DNA of 64,000 bases. Origin: Mixophyes australis (Eukaryota; Chordata; Amphibia; Anura; Limnodynastidae). Where the stretch lies: positions 183,255,448 to 183,319,447 of the forward strand of contig JAVHZZ010000005.1 of the NCBI GenBank assembly GCA_036250195.1, read 5' to 3'. Of this stretch, positions 43,684 to 54,004 are shown piece after piece. Under the pieces are notes generated by a model. It was not told where the DNA came from. It saw only the letters and a list, made by a program, of their open reading frames with translations, and did not search any database. The position numbers were made by a program, and so were the translations under genes. The first letter of the stretch is position 1. Each line of letters begins with the position of its first letter.

Positions 43684-44345
43684 GACTTCTGTAATGGTGA
43701 TGCTGTTATGCTTGTTAATATTTTGTGTAGAATGGCATGTTGGCAATTTTATGTTTCTCTACAGTAAAACTTTCACCTTTATTAGAGAGGCGTTTTTTTC
43801 TTTAAAAAGGTACAAGCTTTTTTTGTACATTGTTGTTTCCCTGACTTAAAACCACTATGCACTTGAACATAGGCTTTAGCACATGACGTAGAGGGATTAG
43901 TATCATCATGACTGAGACTGGAGCGTGAGAAGAACAATGTGACTGAAGACTGGAGAGTGACAAAACACTGCTACCCCTGTTTCTGTGTGACCAACGGCAC
44001 TGGGACTGCAGAGTGACAAGAACAATGTTACTGAAGACTGGAGAGTGACAAGATCACATGGCACAGTAAAATGTGACTGGAGAGTTTTAATAACACTGCC
44101 AGCCCTATTATTTGAATTTCTGTTTCAACACTGGACAATGCCACCTCTCATATTTCTGAGTGAGCTATATCTCTGTAGAATGTCACTGAAGACTTTGAAG
44201 AACACTGCCAGCCCTATAATTTGTCTTTCAGCACTGAAAAAAAGCCACCTCTCCTGTTTCTGTGTGAACTATAACTCTGTAGAATGTCACTGGAGACTTT
44301 GAAGAACACTGTCACCCCTCCTCTTTCTGTTTAAGCTATGAGCGC
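43684..44345. mobile_element. hAT pieces on both strands
   Basis: 43,684-43,830 continues the plus-strand hAT fragment interrupted by Element 1 (it is the inverse of 32,840-32,970). 43,850-44,345 is the 5' region of another copy on the minus strand, including the GACTGGAGAGTGACAAGAACA tandem array seen in copy A. Confidence 0.6.
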
Positions 44346-44595
44346 ATAGGATAGATATAGCAAGTAATGAAGAAAATACTCATCTAATTCTTCAGTCAAC
44401 AATATAGAGAGAAATCGTAGAAATTAGTCCCACAGTAGATTCAGTGATATGAAGCAAAATCTCCTGGTAGCAGATGAAGAAATAACTCCGGGGTTTTGAA
44501 ATGCACTCCAAACTTCATTAAGTATGCCGCCAATCACCTTACGTGTTTCTCAGCTGTCAAAACTGTTTCATTAGAGGTGTAACACCTCTAGTAAA

Positions 44596-45126
44596 AATGG
44601 CAGCTCATTTGCTGGTTATAGCAGTGTGCTGGGGAATTTCCTCTGCATTTGTTCCTTTCAGGGTAACCCCACCCTTTCAAGCACCTGCTATGAACCTATA
44701 AATTGATTCAGCAACTTCCACTTCTGTATTGTTTGTTTGAGAGGCATGTTGGTATCAGTAGCTGATGGGGAGTGCTGGTTCTGTATTTTCATTTGGAGGC
44801 TTCTGGGGTTCCTCTTGTTAAGATAGCTCTCAATTTAAAAACACATATATGTATGTCCCAATATAGGGACTCTCACTGTTTAGAGTTAGGGCCACCCTAT
44901 TAGCAGAAGCGCCGTGGAATGGCGGGTGGCTTTCCAAACATTTGCAAATATATGCAACTGAGACTTCTGCATTATTATGTACAAGTAGAAATGGCAGCTC
45001 CTTTGCTGGTTATAGCAGTGTGCTCGGGAATTTTCTCTGTATTTGTTCTATTCAGGATAACACAACCCTTTCAAGCACCTGCTATGAACCAATAAATTGA
45101 TTGAGCAACTTCCACTTCTGTATTGT
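44596..45126. repeat. Tandemly duplicated dispersed repeat
   Basis: A block starting AATGGCAGCTCATTTGCTGG (44,596) recurs 394 bases on (44,990) with few changes, including CCTTTCAAGCACCTGCTATG and GCAACTTCCACTTCTGTATTG. A third, longer relative is at 51,065-51,410. Non-coding and of unknown class; chance ORFs such as 45,071-45,343 span it. Confidence 0.7.
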
Positions 45127-45199
45127 ATTGTACATGGACCAGATAATGAGGAGGATGATGATGATGATTGTATTGAAGTAAGGCAGCCACCAGTGTGAC

Positions 45200-46290
45200 C
45201 ATAGCAGATGCCCATGATAAGCACATTAACATGCCAGGGCATAAGATGAAAATAAACCCACATCTTGTGTTTGGAAATATTTTTATCCAAACCCAGGCAA
45301 CATTTGTCAGGCCAAAATAAGTAGCGGTAGGGACTTTGAACATCTAGGCACCTCCTCCCTGATACGTCATTTGCAGCGAATTCATTCAAGTCGTGTTTCC
45401 AAACATGCAAGTTGTGTATAGTAGCAAGCAGCCCAGCATCATCTACCAGCCGAATGTATAGACACTTGCAATCCTCACTGGTGTCAACACTTTCATCATC
45501 ATCCTTCAAATTATTAGTACATTCTAGTCCAGCATCCAATTATCAAATTCGAAATAAGTTCCCTAATGCAATCCGCGATTCCCAAGAAACGCTACAGCTG
45601 CTGTTGTTGCTGCTGAGGGGGAGAAATGTATACAGAAGGGAAGCAAGTTGAGTATATATTTTACACTATTGTCTGTGAAGCAAGCATTTGCAAGAGGAAA
45701 CAAGTATGATAGTCAGCATCCTGTTGCACAGGTAATCACTAAAGCCATGACAGTTTTGTTAGCATAGGATGTGCGCCCAATTTCCGCCATCAATGCAACA
45801 TGTTTTAGACGATTAGTTGAGGTTATGTATCCACACTATAAAATCCCATCTCAATTCCATTTCTCCAGAACAATTCCTCAGCTGTACTGTGAGGTTAAAC
45901 ATAAAATCATTCAGTCCCTAGAAAATGCCATTGTATCAACAGTCCACTTAATCATGGATATGTGGACAAGCGGTCCTGGTCAAAACAAAGACTATATGAC
46001 CGTGACAGCCCAATGGGTAGGTGCATCGCCATCAGCAGCAGCAGCAGCATCAGAAGCTTCACCATCATCTTCCTCATGCTTTCTGCATAGCAGACCATTA
46101 GTAATTTGTAACAAACAACCAAATTAGCAATTTGTGGGTGCCCAAACAAATCAAACACTTCAGCCACAAAAGTGATAGCTCCTGTCGCTGGAGTGCTTGG
46201 TTTCTTAAACTATGTGCATGTTCTTTTTAACATATAGGTGGGGGGCCCAAGAACAATTCCATTTTCCACTATTTTACATTTTGGTCTTGT
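45200..46290 (+). mobile_element. hAT copy, plus strand, N-terminal half plus 3' module
   Basis: Begins with a worn BED-finger region (FGNIFIQTQATF near 45,270), then the transposase N-half, then jumps to the family's 3' module, here inverted (46,140-46,210, with the CTGAAGTGTTTGATTTG arm). The C-terminal half is missing. Confidence 0.6.
45771..46127 (+). pseudogene. hAT transposase, N-terminal region
   Basis: Reads RPISAINATCFRRLVEVMYP, then HYKIPSQFHF, YCEVKHKIIQSLENA and IMDMWTSGPGQNKDYMTV. This is the segment after the BED finger, where the first catalytic Asp lies in the D-x-W motif (here MDMWTS). Just upstream, QHPVAQVITKAMTV is in frame but followed by a stop. The tail of the frame (SAAAAASEAS) is low-complexity. 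A fragment only. Confidence 0.8.
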
Positions 46291-48318
46291 TCTATCAGCT
46301 TGTGTAACAGTCGACAATTCAGGTGTCCACAGTAATATTTGGCCGGCAATTCACATTGTGGACAGTATGATTAGGTAGACTTTTCAAATGTTGACGAGTG
46401 CCCTTGTTTGATTCACAAGGACAGCATTACTCAAACTATAAAAAACACTTATACTAAAACAAGGTGTTTAAAAGCTCGACTCTTGGCTCCCGGTAAATAC
46501 TCTACCCAATGATAAGTACATATAAAAGTCTGAGGAGGATATTCATTTTGACAGCATTGATACAGATTATTCAGGAAATAAAGTGAAATGACCACATAGT
46601 AAGGTCCAATTTAAATTTGGAGAGAATGCCAGGAAAGTTAGCTTGGAAGTGCTTTTCAGCCAGATCTACCTTACTCATAAAAAAGCACTTAAGTAAAAGT
46701 AGTAAAACAAGGTGTTTGAAAGCTCTACTCTTGTCTCTCTGTGAATACTCTACCCAACGATAAGTGCATAGTACATAAATAGATGAAATGCAGGTCACCT
46801 TCATATCTATTTAGTTTTATCAATGTCTGTATTAACTGTATTAATTATTCTACCACTGTCCATCCAATGAACACTGCCTGTTTCTGTAGCATAGATGTAT
46901 ATGAGGGATGGTCTGTTACGTTCTTTCTTGATTATGAAGTAGATCAGAGAGTAAAGAGGCATCCTAAAAGTAATCCACTTTTAGTGAAGGTACTTATGGT
47001 CTCTAAAGTGCATTTTTGCAGGGCTGTCAGATCATCTTTTGTGTGCCCTAGTCTAGGGCTTCTATCTATTATTAAACTATCATGTATTTGTGCGATATAT
47101 TTGTGCCACTGCTCTATCACTAATTTTAGCCAGCCAGATCACTGCAGACTTTGGTCAAAATTGGTGAAAATGGGGACTGTTGTGAAGGGGTCATTAGAAA
47201 ATAGACAGGAAATGACTGGAAGTGAATGTTCTGTGCGGCTGTACTTCTCAGAGTTCCTTTCCTTCAGTATGATGTATATGGTCTCAGCATGATGTTATGG
47301 ATATAGAGAAGGGCAGCGTTATAAAAATGAAAACATTTATTCAATATAAAAACAGTAAATGCTTACATATAAACTGTTGTTAAAATCCTGGATTAAATTA
47401 TCATATCCTAGCCCACTGTTTGGCGTTCCTCCATATCACTCATGGAATGAATGATACGTTGATGCAAATACCTAACTATGTGTCATGACTGTTCACCTAC
47501 ACATAACTAAGGTGGTTTGTATTTTTCTTTTTGCTTCAATGGTCTACCTCAACTCATTTCGGCCATCTACACAACTTGTTCAAGAGAAATATGCTATGGC
47601 AGGAGTTTCCTATCCTTTATGTGTTTTTCTTAATTAGATCTTATTTCTCATTGGATGTAATCTGATTCCAGTATGTGTGTTATTTTCTCACATACTATTG
47701 GTGCGTGTATCAAACTGCAATTGTGGCTCTTAATTTTTTTGTTCTTCTTGTTTATATTTTCTTTTACCAATATTGTATCCCTATTGTTATATAACATGTT
47801 CTTCTCCTTATCTCATATTAGTAATTTATGGTTCAACAGTTTTCAATGTACTTTTAAACAATCATTTTGTTCCCTATTCTGTATTGTTAGAAACTATTTG
47901 CATTTGTTTTTTTTTGCTGTTGTTTTGTCACGTTATAGTGCAATGCTCTCTTTTTATTTTATTTTATTCTTTACCTAATTAATTACTGCTGTTATTTCGA
48001 TAATATCACTAAATTTGTTTGTTCTCTTCTTTTAATTAATGGTTTAAAGAATTGCTCTTTAAATAACAATGGAAGTGTGTGATGAAAAATATAGAAAATT
48101 GATCACTTGCATGGTATACATGTTTATGTGACATCTTGTACAATATCTATATATGGATAAATACCTTTTATAGATATTTATTAATAATGCACCTTTGCTA
48201 CCAAATACTTATCTTGTCATGCCCATAAATACTGTCAACTCCCCATGATTAATAACTTCATACATATTACTCATATCTAAATGACAATACAATGTATGGT
48301 GAAAAATGTAAAACCCAA
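46291..48318. other. AT-rich interval, no gene assigned
   Basis: Contains a direct repeat of about 75 bases (near 46,448-46,524 and 46,690-46,772, sharing ACAAGGTGTTT and AATACTCTACCCAA). 46,783-47,292 is a 169-codon open frame with no motif I recognise; composition looks non-coding. The rest is AT-rich. Confidence 0.4.
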
Positions 48319-48494
48319 GGGGTAAATATATCAAGCTGAGAGTTTTAAGGCAAGTTTGAAAAGTGGAGATGTTGTCTATAGCAACCAATCAGATTCTAGC
48401 TGTCATTTTGTAGAATGTACTAAATAAATAATAGCTAGAATCGATTGGTTTTTCAAACCCGCCGGAAAACTCTCAGCTTGATACATTTACTGCC
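48319..48494. mobile_element. Small MITE, GGGGTAAATATATCAAGCTG ends
   Basis: Inverted ends of about 30 bases: GGGGTAAATATATCAAGCTG and CAGCTTGATACATTTACTGCC. The inside also pairs (AACCAATCAGATTCTAGCT with AGCTAGAATCGATTGGTT). Non-coding. Confidence 0.85.
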
Positions 48495-51064
48495 AAATCT
48501 TTTAAAGGTATCCATGTCTATGTGACACCTTGTAATAATATCTTTATGTAAATATATATTTGTTATCTGTAAGTGATGCATATTTCTTATGCACATTTCT
48601 TAGTGAGTATTGCCTTATTAAATCCATATGCCATCCTTGTGATGGTGTTTGCAAATTATTGTCAGTTATTACACATTCTGATAATGCTGAGATTAGAGTG
48701 TGGACTACTCTTTAAACAGGTGCTCTCACGGAATAGACAGGAGGAAATCTATAAGGTTGTGATCTCTTAACTCCCTTTTTTGTATGGTGCAAATGATATT
48801 GCTAAAAACACATGCTCAAGGACTTGAATCAGCCACATCTGCATCGGCATGCCCTTGGCATGCCCCTACTGTACATTTCCTTCATTCATCTGTACCTTCC
48901 CTTCACCGTTCCACCATTCAAGTCGTAGGTAGTCATAAGTGTCATGTGCGTTGGGACAGGCGTTGCATGCAATTGCGCTCATTGGCGTGAGGTCCATTTC
49001 TGAGCATGAGCACAGCTATTTCACACAAGATACGGCATCAAATAGCCTAAACTAAAAGCCCAAACTGTGGCTTGTAGTTACACAATAGAAGAAATGTTGC
49101 AGTCAGAATTAATAAGAATATATAATAACATAAAATTATTTTGACTTATTTTCTCATTAATATTAGTGGGAGTTGTTTTTTTTGCTGTGGCAAAATAAAA
49201 TATCACTGTAAGCAGGCTCTATTGGACATGGGCATCTATATTACTAATTCAGATTAAGGTTACATGTCCAAAGGACAGAATATGCTTGTTAAACTCCACA
49301 AAAGGAGTGCGCAGAATATTACACTGTGCCTGAATATCTTTTTTTTTTAAATCTTTTTGCGTTTTAAATGACAATATTCAGTGTTCTGCATTGCATGACA
49401 TATTCCTGCATTGTGAAATGTGAATCATATCCCGAATGTTATTTTTCCTTTTTGATATTAATACATTTACTGTACTGTTGGTCATTGGCATTCGACACTG
49501 CATATAATGATATGGATGATTTAAGAAAGAGTTATGCCAGTCTTGGCAGCAGAATGCAAAGCAGGTCGCAACTCCATTGTAAATCATTTTAATACATATT
49601 TTCCTTGCTCTGGCCGCTGGATCCATTTATTTAAGTAGTTGTAATAAAGGCAGTCAGCGATTCAGTTGTAAGATCTTAAAGATTTCTGTGCACATTGACC
49701 TTTTTGTGTTTGCATCTTGACAGGTAAGCTCTCACAAATGCCTCCCATGAGATATGACAAGGGCGGAGAGGTCAGGCATGTTAATGACAAAATTACCATT
49801 TACCTTTAGCTCAGCAGGCTCGCTATATGACATTATAAATGTAGGTAACCTCTCACCTGAGTCTCCTGCTGCAATGTATTTTGGGAAACGGAGAATACAC
49901 TGATATTAACATACTGTTTCATTTATATTTTCCAACTGTCCACTGTGCCCACAAAGCTGACATTCAATATAGCAACAGCACAATCTGTTTATTAGTTATG
50001 GAAGTTATTTTAATTTGTGAATCCTTTAAATTAAAGAAGCTTCCCTATTTGATACATTGGAAATGCACCACAAGGAACTGTTCTCAGTGAAAATAGACTT
50101 GCCAATATTTTTTATTCTAATAGGGACATCATATAGTGGAAAATATTGATTTCACTTCTTATGGAATGGATGTGGTTTGGAAGTATTTGGTTAGGGATTG
50201 GGCAAGTCAGGGGCGTAGCCCAGTTTGCCCACATTATCCAAGCAGGAGTTGTGACAGCTATGTCGGAAGGAAACATTATGTAATAATGTTATTGCATAGT
50301 GCTCCCAACATAGAAAGGATTCATATCATGCCAATGCTGTATTGAAGCCAAAGCTTGTGCAGCCAAAGAAAAAGATGGAAGAGTGGTAGGCAATCTGAGA
50401 TTGTCCAACTGTTTTGTAATTACATTCCCAGCATACATGTAGTTCCAAAATAGCTTTATGAGGCAATGGTTGTTAAAACCTGAGATAGGACAAATGTGAT
50501 ACACAAAAGGGGCACAAGCGGGAGCAGGGTAAACAATAATAGGCAATATTGGGGAAAACCATTAGTGGAAGTGAGGGTGTATACAGTGATATGCCATATC
50601 GCCACTTATCCTACTGCCATCAATGTAAAACTATCAAATTCCATTCACTCACAGCCCCAATACATTTTTCAAACCACCACATCTAAATTTCCATACCATC
50701 ATTTCTAAATTTTAACTTTGACCACTGGGGCAAACAATGATAGACAGGAGGGGAGAAACAACAGGGTGATATACAAAAGGGGGACAGAAAGTAGACAATA
50801 GAGGAGAGAAAACAGATAAGAAGTGACAGAAAAGATGGGTACAGACGATAGGACGGTAGAGAAGAGACAAGCGGGGAATGTATCAGGCTGCAGATGTATG
50901 AGAAGCCGAACTGATAGAAAATGATTTTAAAAAACAGAAAAAAAAACTTTTAAAAAGAGCCACATTTGAAATAGCTGCAGTGATTTTTAGCTATCAAGTC
51001 ACATGTTTTAGACAATTGAGATGTCTAAAGATGTTTTTACAGATATTTTAATGTTGGCCATATT
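48495..51064. other. AT-rich interval, no gene seen
   Basis: 48,810-49,050 is a fragment of the 19,417 MITE family (GGACTTGAATCAGCC, GCATGCAATTGCGCTCATTGG). Elsewhere no motif or repeat was recognised. Confidence 0.4.
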
Positions 51065-51410
51065 TTCCGCCCTTTCAAGCACCTTCTATGAACCAGTAAA
51101 TTGATTGAGCAACTTCCACTTCTGTTTTGTTTGTTTGAGAGGCATGTTTGACATCAGTAGCTGATGGGGAGTGGTGTTGTTGTATTGCCATTTTAAGAAA
51201 TTTGGGATACCTCTTTGGTAAGTTAGCTCTCAATTTAAAAAACACATATATGTATGGCCCCAAAACAGGGACTCTCACTGTTTAGAGTTAGTACCACTCT
51301 ATAAGCAGTAGCGCCATGATGTAGCGGGTGGCTTACCATACATTTGTAATTGTGTGTAACTTTGTATTCTGCATTTTAATGTACAAACAGAAATAACAGC
51401 TTATTTGTTG
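51065..51410. repeat. Third copy of the 44,596 repeat
   Basis: Shares CCCTTTCAAGCACCTTCTATG, GAGGCATGTTTGACATCAGTAG and GGGACTCTCACTGTTTAGAG with 44,660-44,900. Confidence 0.75.
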
Positions 51411-51456
51411 GTTAAAGCAGTAGACTTGATGATTTTTCTCTGTATTTCTTTTATCT

Positions 51457-52181
51457 TTTGGTATGCTGAAGCATTAAGATGGAGAAATGGGGCCTAGCAC
51501 AAACCCTGAAAAACAGCCCCATACCATTATCCCTCATCCACCAAACTTCACAGTTGGCATAATGCAGCCAGGCAGTTAACGTTCTCATGGCATCCGCCAA
51601 ACCCAGACTTGCCCACCTGACTGCCAGAGAAGCGTGATTTGCCACTCCACAGAACACATTTCCACTACTTCACAGTCGGTTGTAGGTGTGCTTTTCACCA
51701 CTCCATCCAACGCTTGGCATTGGTCTAGGAGATGTGAAGCTTGCATTCAGCTGCTCGGCCATGGAAACCCATTCCATTAAGCTCCAACTGCACAGTTTGT
51801 GTACTTACATTAATGCCAGTGGAGGTTCAGAACTCTGCAACTATGGAATCAGCAGAGCGTTGGTGACTTTTTGCACACCATGTGCCCTAGCGGTCATTAA
51901 CCCTGCTCTGTGATTTTAATAATATCAGTTACAGTTGACTGTGGAATATCCAGCAGGGATGAAATTTCACAAACTGTCTTATTGCAAAGGTGGCATCCTA
52001 TCACAGTACCACAATTGAAGTCACTGAGCTCTTCAGAATGACTCATTTTATATAACAAATGTTTACAAATGGAGACTGCATGGCTAGGTGCTTGATTTTA
52101 TACATCTCGGGCAACTGGTCTGATTGAAACACCTCAATTCAATAATTAACAGGTGTGGCCAAATACGTTTGTCCATATAGT
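51457..52181 (-). pseudogene. Tc1-like transposon relic with transposase remains
   Basis: The right end GGTGTGGCCAAATACGTTTG...CCATATAGT matches Tc1 family ends. On the minus strand a start MSHSEELSDFNCGTVIGCHL is followed by NKTVCEISSLLDIPQSTV (helix-turn-helix). After a deletion it reads, in shifting frames, HQRSADSIA, RELHGMGFHGRAAE, NAKRRMEWCKAH and VLWSDKSRFSVWQSDG; the last includes the second catalytic Asp (WSDKS). The left end and the C-terminal part are lost. It is a fossil. Confidence 0.85.
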
Positions 52182-52426
52182 TTATTACCATTCCCAAGTT
52201 GAAACTAAAATTTGGTTGATGACTTGTACTCTTTTGTGTCACTAAACCAGTCTGCACTTACATAGCCAGCTACATTTTTCACATGCATTGCTGGCAATTT
52301 CAATTCCTTACGCTTTTCAGCATTCCAGTGATGTCAGATGGAGCTACAACTTCCCTCCACAGTATTCTTAGTTCAGCAGCAATGTCTGGCCTTGTTATAA
52401 TAGATCAATTACTATTTGCCAATGAC
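52182..52426. other. Flank between Tc1 relic and Element 2
   Basis: Unique-looking DNA with no gene; it ends in the target duplication ATGAC. Confidence 0.5.
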
Positions 52427-53054
52427 TGTGAGGCGCCGTTCCGCACGGTCGCCTGTCTGCGCCTAGCAACCAGACGCATCACTTCCGGATCCCCCTGCCG
52501 TCCGACCTCTGGGTGTGATGTCGCGCCCCATTGCTAGGCAACGGGACGCTATGAGCAGGATTCCCGGCGGCAGGTATGACAGCGCTGCAGCGCTGATTTT
52601 GATTGGGTTACCACAGTATTTAAACCTCTTCCAGCCCTCTCACCAGTGCCAGAGTATCAGGTCTTCCTGCCTCCAGCGTTTGTGTATACCAGTTGCTGTA
52701 TTTGTTCCTGACCATCCCCGTGCTGCTTGTGACCTTTTGACCCGGACCGTTTGACCACCTCTATTTGGATTCTGCCTTTGTACTGTTCTTCCTGAAAGTT
52801 ACCGACCCGGCTTGCCTCACCATTCTTCTGGATTTCCCTTTGTACCTCTTCTACCTGAACGTTGCTGACCCAGCCTGTCTGACACCTCCTTGTATCTTGC
52901 TGTGGACTCTAGGAAGGACCGCGACCTGCGTGTCCCTGCAGCGGAGTCCATACTTCCTTGCGGGGGTTCCTGGTGAAGACCAGGGGCACGTTAGACTCCG
53001 CGCCTTCCTCTGAGTTGCGCCAACAACAGCAGGTACTCATTATCAGTCGTGACA
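52427..53054 (+). repeat. Element 2 5' LTR
   Basis: 628 bases, TGTGAGGCGCC...GTCGTGACA. It contains an imperfect inverted pair around CCTAGCAACCAG / TTGCTAGGCAACGGG, the TATTTAAA box and the R start. Confidence 0.93.
52617..52657 (+). promoter_or_regulatory. Element 2 LTR promoter: TATA box and predicted RNA start
   Basis: TATTTAAA begins at 52,617 and GCCAGAGTAT begins at 52,648, 31 bases on. The same distance is found in Element 1 and in the solo LTRs at 14 and 35 kb. The start site is inferred. Confidence 0.65.
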
Positions 53055-53056
53055 GT

Positions 53057-53066
53057 ATACTCTGGC
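53057..53066 (+). other. Element 2 self-priming site (PBS)
   Basis: ATACTCTGGC, two bases after the LTR, is the exact complement of GCCAGAGTAT at the predicted RNA start. Only 13 bases separate the LTR from the gag ATG. Confidence 0.7.
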
Positions 53067-53067
53067 C

Positions 53068-54004
53068 ATGACAACGGAGGGGTCTGGTGAACCGTCTGCT
53101 CGAGACCTACTCCTGCATCTGGCTCAGCGAGTGGAGCAACAAGAAGCAGCCCAAGCGCATCTCCTACAATGTGTACAAGGGATTGCGACCCGTTTCGATA
53201 CATTACAGAGTGCTTCACCCGCTACACCAGCCATAACCTCTTCTGCATCTGCAGCATCCAGTGTGGTTACGGTCTCTACAGCGGCCTCCGGTTTACGCAT
53301 TCCGACACCCGAAAAGTTTGACGGTGATCCCAAGAAGTGCAGGGGCTTTCTGAACCAATGTGCCATTCAATTTGAGTGCAACCCAGGGGCCTTTTCTTCA
53401 GAACGCACCAAAGTAGCCTTTCTCATCTCCCTCCTCAGTGGTCAAGCTCTTGCCTGGGCCTCACCTTTATGGGAACGAGGGGATCCACTTCTTAATAGCT
53501 CCAACTCCTTCATTGAAGCCTTTAGAAAAGTCTTCGACGATCCCGGAAGAGTTGCTTCTGCAGCTACTAGATCTCGGCCAAGGTGACCTGTCCGTGGGGC
53601 AATACGCAGTTCAATTTCGGACCCTGGCTTCCGAATTAAAATGGAATAACGAAGCACTGGTGGCAACCTTTTGGCAAGGTCTGGTTGACCGGATTAAGGA
53701 TGAGCTAATTTCCAGAGAACTCCCGGCTGATCTAGATTCCCTCATCTCTATGTGCATAAAGGTGGATTTGCGCTACCAAGAGCGCACGCAGGAACGCTCT
53801 CCTGGCAAACGGTTCATATCATGGCTAGCACCTCAGTTCCAAAATCCCATCCTGCCAGTGGACGAACCAATGCAAGTAGGACGCTCTAAATTATCCCCTG
53901 AAGAGAGGGAGAGACGCTTCAAACAATGCCTGTGTCTGTATTGTGGAGATCCGGGACACCTGCTAAGAGTTTGCCCCAAGAAACCGGGAAACTCTTCCTC
54001 CTAA
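53068..54004 (+). pseudogene. gag: Element 2 Gag, frameshifted
   Basis: It starts MTTEGSGEPS right after the primer site. The first frame (53,068-53,586) runs through TPEKFDGDPKKCRGFLNQC and FIEAFRKVFDDPGRVASA, matching Element 1 Gag. The second frame then takes over near 53,570 with LGQGDLSVGQYAVQFRTLAS and ends in a zinc knuckle CLYCGDPGHLLRVCP and a stop at 54,004. Comparison with Element 1 suggests about eight bases are missing at the break. Particle formation from this copy is unlikely. Confidence 0.88.
53986..53992 (+). promoter_or_regulatory. GGGAAAC -1 ribosomal frameshift site, Element 2
   Basis: Reads G GGA AAC in the gag frame, four codons before the gag stop. The -1 product continues LFLLNGCGE into pol. 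Confidence 0.8.

Noticed and set aside
45048..45539. 163-codon minus-strand frame
   Set aside because: It is antisense to a decayed plus-strand hAT BED-finger region and runs into a dispersed repeat; no motif of its own.
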